In this document: positions 25,034-36,413 of the stretch, piece by piece
How the letters are laid out: each line of letters starts with the position of its first letter
Numbering within the stretch: the stretch's first letter is position 1
Assembly (NCBI RefSeq): GCF_003586445.1
Contig: NZ_CP030028.1
Location: 3,548,501-3,612,500 of the forward strand
DNA: 64,000 bases
Reading direction: 5' to 3'
DNA from: Bacillus sp. Y1
GTDB lineage: Bacteria; Bacillota; Bacilli; Bacillales; Cytobacillaceae
The notes under the pieces: generated by a model
Databases searched by the model: none
What the model saw: only the letters and a program-made list of their open reading frames with translations
What the model was told of the DNA's origin: nothing
Program-made: the position numbers and the translations under genes

Positions 25034-26113
25034 TCACATCAATTGATTATCGGATACATCTTTTGAAAAGTGCTGCTTTGCATGTAGAAGGCTCACCTTT
25101 AAAATGGCCATGATTGGTACAGCTAAGATCAGTCCTAGTATTCCACCTATTTCTCCACCTGCTAAGAGAGCGAACATAATCACTAAAGGATGCATATGCA
25201 AGCTCTTTCCAACAATAAAGGGAGATAATATATTTCCCTCTAAAAATTGGAGTAGAGCGATGATAATCACTACGAATAGGATCATTTTTACACTAATTGT
25301 AGCAGCGATGATTACAGCTGGCACAGCACCGATAACAGGTCCGAAATATGGGATAATATTTGTTATCCCAACAATTAATCCAAGCAACAGCGGATACCGT
25401 AAGTCGATGAACCAGAAGGATAAAGCTGAAATCGTACCAATCAACACGCATACTAAAAGCTGTCCCCTAATATAACTACCTAATGATTTATCCACATCTC
25501 TTAAAAACAGAGTTCCCCCACTCCGCCATTTACTCGGGGTAATATACCATACAGCCTTCTTTATTTTTTCATAATCTTTTAACATGTAAAAAGCGATAAA
25601 AGGGATGATAGCAAAAAGCAGGGCTGAATTGATGATTCCCATCCCTAAATTAACGGCTCTTGTTAGAGCGTTATCAAGCATTCTTTCAACGGCCACAATA
25701 CTGCTATCTATCCTTTCTTGAAAGGCTTCAGGCCAAGTAGAGGTTTTATCCTGAATGTCATGGATCCACTCTCTGTATTGGTTGGCAAAGCTTGGTGCGT
25801 TTTCAGTCAAATCTCGAAGTTGGTGTATAACTGCAGGAACACCATTATACAGTGCCACACTTATACTTCCAAAAAACAGTGTATATATAATTAAAACAGC
25901 TAACCATCTGGGTAAATAGTTTTCATGAAGAGTCTCCACGACGGGATGTAGTAAATAAGAAATAAATGCTGCGATGATAAATGGGAGTACGACGATCATT
26001 GTGATTTTAAAAATGGGCAACCAGATGGGCTGTAGTTTCAGAAAAACAAATAATACAATGAATAACAAAAGCAAAAAGCCAAGCCGGTAATACCATTTTA
26101 ATCGAATGTCCAT
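25034..26113 (-). CDS. yrrI: AI-2E-family membrane transporter YrrI
   Basis: A polytopic membrane protein of 359 residues in the AI-2 exporter (UPF0118/TqsA) superfamily, whose members include sodium/proton antiporters. Substrate unknown. Hydrophobic pairs flank the N-terminal part, and the C-terminal half carries the family motif PYFGPVIGAVPAVIIA. The frame opens at 26164, but AAGGAGTGG lies 5 nt before the ATG at 26113, which gives the expected MDIRLKWYYRLGF start. Confidence 0.87.
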   Translation of the reverse strand: MDIRLKWYYRLGFLLLLFIVLFVFLKLQPIWLPIFKITMIVVLPFIIAAFISYLLHPVVETLHENYLPRWLAVLIIYTLFFGSISVALYNGVPAVIHQLRDLTENAPSFANQYREWIHDIQDKTSTWPEAFQERIDSSIVAVERMLDNALTRAVNLGMGIINSALLFAIIPFIAFYMLKDYEKIKKAVWYITPSKWRSGGTLFLRDVDKSLGSYIRGQLLVCVLIGTISALSFWFIDLRYPLLLGLIVGITNIIPYFGPVIGAVPAVIIAATISVKMILFVVIIIALLQFLEGNILSPFIVGKSLHMHPLVIMFALLAGGEIGGILGLILAVPIMAILKVSLLHAKQHFSKDVSDNQLM

Positions 26114-26164
26114 TGTATCCACTCCTTGTCTATAGTTTAAAGTGGAACAGTAAGAAATATACAA

Positions 26165-26191
26165 AAAGAAAAGCCCCTTTTTACAGGGACT
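26165..26191 (-). terminator. Terminator after the DUF3918 gene
   Basis: Stem AGTCCC / GGGGCT (one G-T pair) with an 8-nt loop, followed on the minus strand by TTTTCTTTTTG. It lies 10 nt after the small gene. Confidence 0.65.
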
Positions 26192-26201
26192 ATTCTTGGT
26201 A

Positions 26202-26333
26202 TTAAAACATTTTCGATATTCTACGCTGCATTTTTCTCATTCCACGCCCTGACATCATTTTGTTTTTTCGAGCGTAATTATATGCAACAACACCTGCTCC
26301 AATTGCAATTGCAGAAGTTACCATTCGATTCAT
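26202..26333 (-). CDS. DUF3918-type small protein
   Basis: A 43-residue protein starting MNRMVTSAIAIGAGVVAYNY and ending KMQRRISKMF. A short hydrophobic helix with small residues is followed by a basic tail, which fits the DUF3918 family of tiny Bacillaceae proteins. A GAGGTGA SD lies 4-5 nt before the ATG. It follows the zinc-ribbon gene and ends just before a terminator. Function unknown. Confidence 0.8.
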   Translation of the reverse strand: MNRMVTSAIAIGAGVVAYNYARKNKMMSGRGMRKMQRRISKMF

Positions 26334-26354
26334 TTATCTCACCTCGAATTAGAT

Positions 26355-26546
26355 TTATGAGCTATATCGGCGTTCATCTTCTCCAAAAAGATCGTCTAAT
26401 GAGCTTAATGTACCGTCTTCCTCAACTTGGTGAGTATTAATGATTCCTTTTGCTAAAGTTAGTTCAATGAAGCAGTTCCAACAATAGTATTGGTTAATTC
26501 CAATTTTCCCGATATCTTTGCTTTGGCAGTTAGGGCATTTTAACAT
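26355..26546 (-). CDS. Small zinc-ribbon protein
   Basis: A 63-residue protein with two CxxC knuckles, CPNCQSKDIG and YYCWNC, and an acidic C-terminal tail (DDLFGEDERR). A zinc-binding role is likely; the partner is unknown. The frame opens at a GTG at 26555 inside the SD. The ATG at 26546 is preferred because GAGGTG lies 6 nt upstream. A small protein of this kind between yrrI and yrrD is probably the YrzR-type gene, but I did not verify the name. Confidence 0.8.
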   Translation of the reverse strand: MLKCPNCQSKDIGKIGINQYYCWNCFIELTLAKGIINTHQVEEDGTLSSLDDLFGEDERRYSS

Positions 26547-26588
26547 CGTAGACACCTCACGTATAGGTATATCTTAAGGCATGTACTC

Positions 26589-27068
26589 TTAAGATTTTTT
26601 TACGTTCACGATGATGGCGTCTTTTCCATACTGGAGGGGTTCATCCGTTTTGATGACACGCTTTCCTTCTATGATGTCTGAAAAAAAGCCATCCGAACAT
26701 TGATACCCTACGATTGTGCCCAATTCTTCCATAAAATATACATCCTCAATCAACCCGAGTTGCTCTCCTTCACTAGATAATAGCATGTTCCCGGATAGAC
26801 CTCGACAGAATGCAACGGAAGAATCACTGCCCCTTTTGATTGGTCTTAGCAAAGTTCGGTCTTCAATCATTACTCCATCCGAGCCAAAGGAAGTGACGTC
26901 TTGAATATCCAGCAGCGCGGTCCTTTTTACAAGCGTTCCTTGCTTTACTAGCAAGGATTGAACCGAATCACTAGTCGCAGAAATGATGAGATCATTGACT
27001 TCACCAACCTTTGACCCGCTTTCTTTCTCGTACACATTAACTCCCTTTAGCAATGTAAATGTCCGCAA
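26589..27068 (-). CDS. yrrD: YrrD, PRC-barrel domain protein (TTG start)
   Basis: A 159-residue protein with two PRC-barrel-like halves: KGVNVYEKESGSKVGEVNDL and then LLSSEGEQLGLIEDVYF. PRC barrels occur in RNA-processing and photosynthetic proteins; the role of YrrD is unknown. The frame opens at 27089, but AGAGGTGG lies about 5 nt before a TTG at 27068, giving an MRTFTLLKG start. Neighbour of recD2, as in B. subtilis. Confidence 0.85.
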   Translation of the reverse strand: MRTFTLLKGVNVYEKESGSKVGEVNDLIISATSDSVQSLLVKQGTLVKRTALLDIQDVTSFGSDGVMIEDRTLLRPIKRGSDSSVAFCRGLSGNMLLSSEGEQLGLIEDVYFMEELGTIVGYQCSDGFFSDIIEGKRVIKTDEPLQYGKDAIIVNVKKS

Positions 27069-27152
27069 GATACCACCTCTTTCGAACATTACTATTGTTC
27101 ACAACGAAGCTAAAAATCATTACGTGAAACGATTTCCAAATGATATGCGTAA

Positions 27153-29549
27153 TTAACTTCCCATAAAGCTATATGGAGTGATTCCTTCCATGCCAATCAT
27201 GGGGTCTACAGACAGCAAGTGCTCCTCCGCATTTTGTAACGTACCCTTTTCGTTGCTCTCGTTTTTGCTTGCAATAGCTTTTTCCAATTTCGTTTGTAAG
27301 GTGGTCAATCTTTCTTGTTCATCCGATCTTGAAATACCGACTCTTAAAGCCTCTTCTTCTCCACAAAGGATCAAAAACTGTTTACTTCTTGTAATCGCTG
27401 TATACAAAAGATTTCTTCGCAGCATTCGATAATAGCTTCTTACTACAGGGAGGATTACAATAGGAAATTCACTCCCTTGAGACTTATGAACAGAGCAGCA
27501 ATAGGAATGGGTTATTTGTTGAAGGTCTTGTCTGGTATATGTAGCTTCCGCACCCTCAAAGGATACAACGATCATATCCTCTTTTTCCGTATTTTCTTTT
27601 GCATAGAAGATGGATACAATTTCACCTATATCGCCATTAAACACATTATTTTCCGGCTGATTCACAAGCTGTAACACTTTATCACCGACACGATAAGTCA
27701 CATCACCGTACTTTATTTCTTTCCTCGTCCCATCAGGGTTGGGATTAAATATTGTTTGCATTAACGTGTTCAAGCGATCGATTCCAGCAGGTCCTTTATA
27801 CATCGGTGCAAGAACCTGTATATCTTTTGCTGTATAACCTTTACTTTTTGCATTTCGGACGACCTTCTCAACTACATCCACAATTTGGTTTGCGTTACAT
27901 CTAAAAAAGGAGCGGTCCTTTTGTTGCATACTTATATTGGCCGGTAAACGTCCAGATTTAATTTCATGAGCAAGCTCAATAATAGAGGAACCCTCCGCTT
28001 GGCGATAAATATCTGTGAGCCTAACGACGGGAAGAACGCCACATTCTAGGAGATCCTTTAGTACTTGCCCCGGACCTACAGAAGGTAATTGATCCTCATC
28101 CCCAACCAATATGACTTGAATGGATTCAGGCAAAGCTTTAAAAAGCTGATTAGCAAGCCATGTGTCAAGCATGGACGTCTCATCTACAATCAAAATTTTC
28201 CCTTCTAAGGGGTTGTCTTCATTTCTGCTAAACCCTTCAACCCCATTCCATCCTAAAAGCCTGTGAATGGTAACCGCAGGAAGTCCTGTAGATTCTGTCA
28301 TTCGTTTTGCTGCACGACCAGTTGGCGCTGCTAATATAAATGGAAAGGGCTCGTCTCCTTTATAATCATTTGGATCTAAAGAGCAGCCATGCAATTCAGC
28401 ATATAGCTCAACTATCCCTTTAATAACCGTTGTCTTCCCTGTACCTGGCCCACCTGTTAAGATCAGCATAGGGGACATTAAAGCCGTCTGAATCGCATCC
28501 TTTTGTGTCGGCGCATACTGAACTCCTAATCGTTCCTCTAGATTTCCAAGGGCGAGTAAAAATTCAGAATCCGGAAACTGATTTTCATACTGTGTTTGAG
28601 AGACGATTTTTTTAATGCTTGTAACAAGTCCTTTTTCGGAGAAAAATAGGGAAGGCAAATACACCCTCATTTCTTCAACGATGATTTTCCCTTCTTCTTC
28701 AAGCTTAACTACTTCTGCTCCAATAGGTGAAAAGTCAATTTCATCACGTTTGTTTTCTTCTAATAAGGTCTTAACCTTATCTAGTAATAACGATATTTCC
28801 ATGTATACATGACCATTTTGCATACACTCAACCTCAAGTGTATATAAGCAGGCCGCTTTTATTCGGTCAGGGTGATGACCGGAAATTCCAAGTTGAAACC
28901 CAAGATCATCTGCTCTGGTAAATCCAATACCTTGGATATCTTCAACAAGCTTATAAGGATTCGACTGAACCACTTCTACCGTCTGGTCCTTATACGCCTG
29001 ATAAATCCGCATAGAAATTTGCGGACCAAATCCATATTGATTTAAAGCAACCATCGCCTGTTCTAGCCCTTGATGCTCCATAAGGGTATCATAAATTTCC
29101 TTTGCTTTATCCGGGGGAAGCTTTGGTATTTCATCAAGTAAAGTAGGTTGTTGCATAATTTTAGAAATGGCATTTTCCCCTAAAACTTCAACAATTTTTT
29201 CAGCGGTTTTCTTTCCGACTCCTTTAAAAAGCTCACTTGATAAATAGCTCACTACCCCTTGTTTTGTTTGGGGTATATCCTTTCGAAAATGCGTTGCATG
29301 AAATTGTTGACCGAATTTCGGATGGTCCTTTAACTCTCCATAAAATATGTACGTTTCCTGTTCATGAACTTTTGGAAAATAACCGGTAATAACAGCTTCT
29401 TTATCTTCATAATTCTCATTCGTTTCTTCCACGCGAATTCTTAGAACGGTGTACAAATTTTGTTCATTATGAAAGATTGTGACAAGATGCTTTCCTTTTA
29501 TAAATCTTCCTTCATCCTTAAACAAATCGAGCGTTTCTTGTCCCTCCAA
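27153..29549 (-). CDS. recD2: ATP-dependent DNA helicase RecD2 (YrrC)
   Basis: A 798-residue SF1B 5'-3' helicase involved in replication fork and mismatch-repair-linked processes; it acts without RecBC. An N-terminal OB-like region and helix-hairpin-helix part (FKGVGKKTAEKIVEVLG) precede the motor. Motor motifs are Walker A (LTGGPGTGKTTV), DETSMLDTWLA, LVGDEDQLPSVGPGQVL and motif VI-like YTAITRSKQFLILCG. The TTG start follows GGAGGGG. It is downstream of yrrB, as in B. subtilis. Confidence 0.95.
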   Translation of the reverse strand: MEGQETLDLFKDEGRFIKGKHLVTIFHNEQNLYTVLRIRVEETNENYEDKEAVITGYFPKVHEQETYIFYGELKDHPKFGQQFHATHFRKDIPQTKQGVVSYLSSELFKGVGKKTAEKIVEVLGENAISKIMQQPTLLDEIPKLPPDKAKEIYDTLMEHQGLEQAMVALNQYGFGPQISMRIYQAYKDQTVEVVQSNPYKLVEDIQGIGFTRADDLGFQLGISGHHPDRIKAACLYTLEVECMQNGHVYMEISLLLDKVKTLLEENKRDEIDFSPIGAEVVKLEEEGKIIVEEMRVYLPSLFFSEKGLVTSIKKIVSQTQYENQFPDSEFLLALGNLEERLGVQYAPTQKDAIQTALMSPMLILTGGPGTGKTTVIKGIVELYAELHGCSLDPNDYKGDEPFPFILAAPTGRAAKRMTESTGLPAVTIHRLLGWNGVEGFSRNEDNPLEGKILIVDETSMLDTWLANQLFKALPESIQVILVGDEDQLPSVGPGQVLKDLLECGVLPVVRLTDIYRQAEGSSIIELAHEIKSGRLPANISMQQKDRSFFRCNANQIVDVVEKVVRNAKSKGYTAKDIQVLAPMYKGPAGIDRLNTLMQTIFNPNPDGTRKEIKYGDVTYRVGDKVLQLVNQPENNVFNGDIGEIVSIFYAKENTEKEDMIVVSFEGAEATYTRQDLQQITHSYCCSVHKSQGSEFPIVILPVVRSYYRMLRRNLLYTAITRSKQFLILCGEEEALRVGISRSDEQERLTTLQTKLEKAIASKNESNEKGTLQNAEEHLLSVDPMIGMEGITPYSFMGS

Positions 29550-29589
29550 AGAACTCCCCTCCTTACAAAAAATCCGCTACGAATGATGA

Positions 29590-30240
29590 TTACTCTTTTT
29601 CGATTAATTTCTTTCCGTAACCTGCTAGCAGATGATCAGGTTGTAATTCCAATGCTTTTTCAAACATTTCCAGTGCTCTTTTTCCATCTTCCTTAAACCC
29701 ATAAGCAACACCAAGATTATAATAAGCATCAGCATGTGACGGATCTAACTCTACACATGCAATAAATTGCTCGATCGCCTCGTCAAGCAATTCTTGATTG
29801 GCTAGACATAATCCAAATTGAAAACGAGCTTCTGCATCATCTCCATTTAGCTCCACACTTCTTTGCAAATAAGGTAAGGCAAGCTTAGGCTGCTCTAACT
29901 GTATAAGCGTAAATCCAAGCATAAAATAATTATCACTAGAATGTAGTCCCTTTCTCATTGCTAATTCAAACATATTTTTTGCTTCGTCTAGTTGTTCATT
30001 TTCGAAATATAGGTTTCCAGCGTTATAATAAGCAGTTGCTGCATTTCCATCGATTTCTATCGCTTTTTGAAAAAATTTGAGCGCCTTCTCATTTTCTCCA
30101 ACTGCAGATAATACGTTTCCGAAATTTATATACGATACTGCATCATTCGGATTATCCTCAATCGCCTTCATAAATAATCCAGCAGCTTCTTCCCACTTTC
30201 CCTCCTTCATCAATTGAATCCCTTTTTCATTTTTATCCAT
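29590..30240 (-). CDS. yrrB: YrrB, TPR-repeat protein
   Basis: A 216-residue protein made of about six tetratricopeptide repeats. These are visible as repeated units such as AVSYINFGNVLSAVGENEKAL, AATAYYNAGNLYFENEQLDEA and ADAYYNLGVAYGFKEDGKRAL (each shown in part). TPR arrays are protein-binding scaffolds; the partner is unknown. It lies between mnmA and recD2. In B. subtilis the homologue structure is a right-handed TPR superhelix. Confidence 0.88.
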   Translation of the reverse strand: MDKNEKGIQLMKEGKWEEAAGLFMKAIEDNPNDAVSYINFGNVLSAVGENEKALKFFQKAIEIDGNAATAYYNAGNLYFENEQLDEAKNMFELAMRKGLHSSDNYFMLGFTLIQLEQPKLALPYLQRSVELNGDDAEARFQFGLCLANQELLDEAIEQFIACVELDPSHADAYYNLGVAYGFKEDGKRALEMFEKALELQPDHLLAGYGKKLIEKE

Positions 30241-30316
30241 AGTACACGCTCCATTATTTATTGTCTTTTTTTATTATAACTTCTTTTCATCTAGTTTTGT
30301 CCTTTTTATACATACG

Positions 30317-30345
30317 AAAACCTCGACCATATGAATCGAGGTTTT
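30317..30345. terminator. Terminator of mnmA
   Basis: A 10-bp perfect stem AAAACCTCGA / TCGAGGTTTT with a 9-nt loop, 4 nt beyond the mnmA stop. Confidence 0.75.
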
Positions 30346-30349
30346 CTTC

Positions 30350-32631
<2,282 letters not shown>

Positions 32632-32682
32632 CATGTTCACCTACTTAAAAATATCCACTTAAAACTAGCTTTACCTTTTCTC

Positions 32683-33102
32683 CTATATGTAAAACATATA
32701 GGAATCTGACTCACCGTCATCTGTGTGATTTGCTAAATCTTCTAGTGTTGTATTATCTAAAACACCTTTCACAGCATCACGGATTCTCATCCATAATGCA
32801 CGCTTTGCAGGCTCTTCATCCTCAATCCCTTCAACGGGACTGATAGGACCTTCTAACACTCGAATAATATCACCTGCGCTTATTTCTGTTGGTCCCTTTG
32901 CTAACACATAACCACCATACGCACCACGAATGCTCTTAACAAATCCAGCGTTTCTTAAAGGAGCAATTAACTGCTCCAAATAATGCTCAGATAAATCATT
33001 GGCTTGAGCAATCGTTTTAAGCGATGTTGGTCCTTCGCCGTGTTTTTTGGCGAGCTCGATCATGATTGTTAATCCATATCGACCTTTTGTTGATATTTTC
33101 AT
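32683..33102 (-). CDS. cymR: CymR, Rrf2-family repressor of cysteine metabolism
   Basis: CymR, together with O-acetylserine thiol-lyase CysK, represses cysteine uptake and synthesis genes in B. subtilis. It has 139 residues. The winged-helix starts MKISTKGRYGLTIMIELAKK, and the recognition region includes LSEHYLEQLIAPLRNAGFV and IRGAYGGYVLA. No iron-sulfur cysteines are present, as expected for CymR rather than IscR. Its start overlaps the upstream membrane gene by 4 bp (ATGA). GAGGTG precedes the ATG. Confidence 0.93.
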   Translation of the reverse strand: MKISTKGRYGLTIMIELAKKHGEGPTSLKTIAQANDLSEHYLEQLIAPLRNAGFVKSIRGAYGGYVLAKGPTEISAGDIIRVLEGPISPVEGIEDEEPAKRALWMRIRDAVKGVLDNTTLEDLANHTDDGESDSYMFYI

Positions 33103-33797
33103 AAACTAGCACCTCGATTACTAATATCTTCTTTTGTATGATCAGCCATTCTTTTAGCGGAGTGTAATTTACTAAGGAAATGATCCGTTAGTTTTTGGCA
33201 CTGTGGCAACGCTATGCCAACGATAGGTCCAATTACAAAGCTGAACACGACGGTACCAACAAATACTGGTCCACCTAGTTGCCACCCAACAATCAGTACA
33301 ATAATTTCTATACATGCTCGGACATAGGTAACCTTCCACCCTGTTCTATCCGTTAAAGCAATCATTAGGCTGTCTCTTGGTCCAGCACCGAAGGAAGCAG
33401 AAATATATAACCCCATTCCGTACCCATTTAATAGAAGACCTGCGGCAAACATCAAAGATTTTCCAATCCAGTCATCGGGTGTTTGAATGATCGGAAGCAG
33501 AAAATACATATCAATAAAAATGCCAACTAAAAGCATATTTAAAAAAGCACCTATTTTCGGAAATTCCTTAGAAATAATTGTCGCTAAAGATAAGATGGCT
33601 ACTCCAACGAAAATTGACCATGTACCAATCGTTAGCCCAAATTGGTAATGAAGGCCCACATGAAGGACATCCCATGGAGTAGCGCCAATATCAGCCTTTA
33701 TTAATAATACAATTCCAAGGGACATAATTAATAAACCTAAAAAATAAATGAAAAATCTTGGACCCACTTGTCCTGTCTTTTTAAAACCCATTACCAA
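33099..33797 (-). CDS. YczE/YitT-type integral membrane protein
   Basis: A 232-residue membrane protein with about five or six hydrophobic segments. Typical family features are IKADIGATPWDVLH near residue 35 and SASFGAGPRDSLM near residue 130. YczE-like proteins have no established transport function. The TTG at 33797 follows AGAGGAA by about 5 nt; an ATG at 33791 is also possible. It overlaps cymR by 4 bp, so the two are co-expressed. In B. subtilis no such gene lies here, which makes the link to cymR notable. Confidence 0.8.
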   Translation of the reverse strand: MVMGFKKTGQVGPRFFIYFLGLLIMSLGIVLLIKADIGATPWDVLHVGLHYQFGLTIGTWSIFVGVAILSLATIISKEFPKIGAFLNMLLVGIFIDMYFLLPIIQTPDDWIGKSLMFAAGLLLNGYGMGLYISASFGAGPRDSLMIALTDRTGWKVTYVRACIEIIVLIVGWQLGGPVFVGTVVFSFVIGPIVGIALPQCQKLTDHFLSKLHSAKRMADHTKEDISNRGASL

Positions 33798-33852
33798 TCA
33801 ATTCCTCTAAACAAAATGGTTTCTTGTAAATCTTAACAAAATCCTGACTTAT

Positions 33853-33881
33853 TTGATAGACATTTGACATTATAGCATAAT
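33853..33881 (+). promoter_or_regulatory. Probable sigma-A promoter of rarA
   Basis: TTGATA and CATAAT are separated by 17 bp, about 60 nt upstream of the chosen rarA start. It matches consensus at five positions in each element. Confidence 0.6.
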
Positions 33882-33942
33882 AGTATGCAAATAACACGAA
33901 CGTATGTTACCTTTAGGTAAAACGATAAACGGAGCGATGAAT

Positions 33943-35211
33943 ATGAACGGGAAGCCACTTGCCTTCCGAATGCGGCCAAGGACGATTGATGAGATTATTG
34001 GTCAGCAGCACCTCGTCGGTGAAGGAAAGATTATTCAGCGTATGGTTAAAGCAAAACAGCTTTCATCCATGATTCTTTATGGACCACCTGGTGTGGGAAA
34101 AACATCCATTGCTAGCGCGATTGCAGGTAGTACAAAATATGCCTTTCGTACCTTAAACGCTGTGACAAATAACAAAAAAGACCTCGAGGTAGTTGCTGCA
34201 GAAGCAAAAATGTCCGGCAAGGTAATCCTTTTACTTGATGAGGTTCACCGTCTCGATAAAGCAAAGCAAGATTTTCTTCTTCCTCATTTAGAAAATGGAG
34301 CCATTGTCCTAATCGGGGCAACGACTAGCAATCCGTATCATGCCATTAATCCAGCGATCCGTAGTCGGTGTCAAATCTTTGAGCTAAAGCCATTAACAGC
34401 TGATGAAATAATAAGAGCACTTAACCATGCGTTGCATGATAAAGACCGAGGATTGGGAAATTACAACGTGCACATATCAAACCCAGCAAAAGAACATTTT
34501 GCAAGTGCTTCAAACGGCGATGTAAGGAGTTCTCTTAATGCACTTGAACTAGCCATTATTTCTACGGAACCTGATGAGTTTGGGGTTATTACCATTACTC
34601 TTGAAATAGCCGAGGAATGCTTACAAAAGAAGAGCTTTTCACATGACCGCGATGGGGATGCTCATTACGATGTTCTTTCTGCTTTTCAAAAATCAATACG
34701 AGGCAGTGATGTTAATGCAGCACTCCATTATTTAGGGAGACTCATTGTCGCAGGTGATTTAGTAAGCATAAGCAGAAGGTTAATCGTTATTGCCTATGAA
34801 GACATTGGCCTTGCCAATCCTCAGGCGGGTGCGAGAACACTAGCCGCTATCGAAACAGCTGAACGTCTAGGATTTCCTGAAGCTCGGATTCCGCTAGCTA
34901 ACGCTGTTATTGAGCTATGCCTTTCACCTAAGTCTGATTCTGCCTATAAAGCGTTAGACCTTGCGATTGCTGATATTGAAGCAGGTCTAAGCGGTGAAGT
35001 GCCACTACATTTGAAGGATGCTCATTATAAAGGAGCCGCCTCCCTTGGAAGAGGTATTGATTACTTATATCCACATGATTATGAAAACGGGTGGGTTAAA
35101 CAGCAGTACTTACCTGACAAAATAAAAAAGAAGGTTTATTATAAGCCTAAAAAAACCGGTAAGTTTGAGCAAGCACTTGCTTCCATCTATGAAAAGCTGA
35201 TGAAAAATTAA
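33943..35211 (+). CDS. rarA: Replication-associated recombination protein RarA (MgsA, YrvN)
   Basis: A clamp-loader-like AAA+ ATPase that acts at stalled replication forks. Seen are FRMRPRTIDEIIGQQHLVG, Walker A LYGPPGVGKTSIA, Walker B LLLDEVHRL, a sensor region LIGATTSNPYHAINPA, and the C-terminal oligomerisation domain. The frame opens at 33904 without an SD. The ATG at 33943 is 8 nt after GGAG and gives 422 residues, the family length. It is divergent from the cymR operon. Confidence 0.94.
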   Translation: MNGKPLAFRMRPRTIDEIIGQQHLVGEGKIIQRMVKAKQLSSMILYGPPGVGKTSIASAIAGSTKYAFRTLNAVTNNKKDLEVVAAEAKMSGKVILLLDEVHRLDKAKQDFLLPHLENGAIVLIGATTSNPYHAINPAIRSRCQIFELKPLTADEIIRALNHALHDKDRGLGNYNVHISNPAKEHFASASNGDVRSSLNALELAIISTEPDEFGVITITLEIAEECLQKKSFSHDRDGDAHYDVLSAFQKSIRGSDVNAALHYLGRLIVAGDLVSISRRLIVIAYEDIGLANPQAGARTLAAIETAERLGFPEARIPLANAVIELCLSPKSDSAYKALDLAIADIEAGLSGEVPLHLKDAHYKGAASLGRGIDYLYPHDYENGWVKQQYLPDKIKKKVYYKPKKTGKFEQALASIYEKLMKN

Positions 35212-35238
35212 CGGACAAGGCGTGTGCTTGTCCGTTTT
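35211..35238. terminator. Bidirectional terminator between rarA and tcdA
   Basis: A 9-bp perfect stem ACGGACAAG / CTTGTCCGT with a 7-nt loop, followed by TTTTT. It overlaps the rarA stop codon. Confidence 0.85.
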
Positions 35239-35245
35239 TACTCAT

Positions 35246-36013
35246 CTATTCACTATCTTTAACCGTAGAAATTTTTATGTCTTTTAATAGCTCCCGGATA
35301 ACATAGCTTGCCATAATAAGACCGGCAACGGATGGCACGAAGGCATTCGAAGAAGGCGGCATCTTTGCCTTCCTTATCTCTGCATCCTCTTTCCCAACTA
35401 CTTTTCGAACATCCTCGCGAATGACGATCGGGCTTTCATCTGAAAAAACTACCGGTATTCCTTTTCTAATCCCTTCTTTACGTAAACGTGTGCGAATGAC
35501 CTTTGCAATCGGATCCGTATGTGTTTTTGAAATATCCGCAATTTGAAAACGAGTAGGGTCCATTTTATTAGCTGCTCCCATACTTGAGATCATTGGTATA
35601 TTTCGCTTTAAACACTCTTTCATGAGATGAATTTTATACGAAATAGTATCTGAAGCATCCACTACAAAATCAAGTCCGTATTGAAAGATTTCCTCATATG
35701 TTTCCTCTGTATAAAACATTTTTAATGAAATGACTTCACATTCAGGGTTGATATCCATTATGCGTTCCTTCATCAAATCGGCTTTAGGCCTTCCCACTGT
35801 GGAAAGTAAGGCAATGATTTGACGATTCACATTTGTTATATCAACATCATCTTTATCAATTAAAATGAGACGTCCCACGCCAGACCGTGCTAGTGCCTCA
35901 GCAGAAAACGAGCCTACTCCACCGATTCCTAATACAGCAACTGTACTTCCTTTTAATGTATCGATTCCTTCCTTTCCAATCGCAAGTTCATTGCGGGAAA
36001 ATTGGTGCAACAT
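35246..36013 (-). CDS. tcdA: tRNA threonylcarbamoyladenosine dehydratase TcdA (YrvM)
   Basis: An E1-like enzyme that cyclises t6A37 of tRNA to ct6A using ATP. It has 255 residues. Adenylation-domain features are VAVLGIGGVGSFSAEALARSG, the DKDDVDITNVNRQ stretch, and VDASDTISYKIHL. The frame opens at 36022. ATG at 36013, 8 nt after GGAG, gives MLHQFSRNELAIGKEG. It lies between rarA and the 6S RNA gene, as in B. subtilis. Confidence 0.92.
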   Translation of the reverse strand: MLHQFSRNELAIGKEGIDTLKGSTVAVLGIGGVGSFSAEALARSGVGRLILIDKDDVDITNVNRQIIALLSTVGRPKADLMKERIMDINPECEVISLKMFYTEETYEEIFQYGLDFVVDASDTISYKIHLMKECLKRNIPMISSMGAANKMDPTRFQIADISKTHTDPIAKVIRTRLRKEGIRKGIPVVFSDESPIVIREDVRKVVGKEDAEIRKAKMPPSSNAFVPSVAGLIMASYVIRELLKDIKISTVKDSE

Positions 36014-36130
36014 CTTCATCACTCCAGCATCTATATTTATGTAATAGGTTTCTTAACTTATTTTTCTCGATATGACTATACCATACTCACAAACAAAAAC
36101 AAGTCTAGGATAGATACATACAGAACATCA

Positions 36131-36162
36131 AAAGACCCTATGCTGATAGTAGCATAGGGGTG
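36131..36162 (-). terminator. Terminator of 6S RNA
   Basis: A 9-bp perfect stem CCCTATGCT / AGCATAGGG with a 6-nt loop, then TCTTTTG on the minus strand. Confidence 0.85.
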
Positions 36163-36171
36163 TATGGTTAT

Positions 36172-36370
36172 GTAATAAAGTAAGAATCCCAATCGTGCCG
36201 TCGCTCGATGCCTTCGTTTTGATCCCGCATAAGCAGGTGGGTGTTCTGTTCCAAGCTTTTGTAAGTCCTAAGCCAAAGGCATTTACGCCACTCGAAAACT
36301 CAATCTCCCGTAGTAAAGCTGTTGGTCAAAACTTTAGGTAATACCACGAACACATCAGGATTCTTATGTT
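36172..36370 (-). ncRNA. ssrS: 6S RNA (6S-1, bsrA/ssrS)
   Basis: 6S RNA imitates an open promoter and sequesters sigma-A RNA polymerase. The minus strand here has the expected long, largely self-complementary layout. The closing stem GGATTCTTA / TAAGAATCC joins 36358-36366 to 36181-36189. The central region contains long stretches conserved with B. subtilis 6S-1, such as ACAGAACACCCACCTGCTTA and GGGATCAAAACGAAGGCATC. The location between tcdA and aspS is also that of B. subtilis bsrA. Ends are estimated from the promoter and the stem. It fills most of the 390-nt gap. Confidence 0.93.
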
Positions 36371-36377
36371 TGATTAA

Positions 36378-36406
36378 ACTATAACACACCTTTATATAAG
36401 TTTCAA
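36378..36406 (-). promoter_or_regulatory. Sigma-A promoter of 6S RNA
   Basis: TTGAAA and TATAGT separated by 17 bp on the minus strand, ending about 8 nt before the predicted 6S 5' end. It lies between the aspS stop and the RNA. Confidence 0.85.
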
Positions 36407-36413
36407 GATGACT

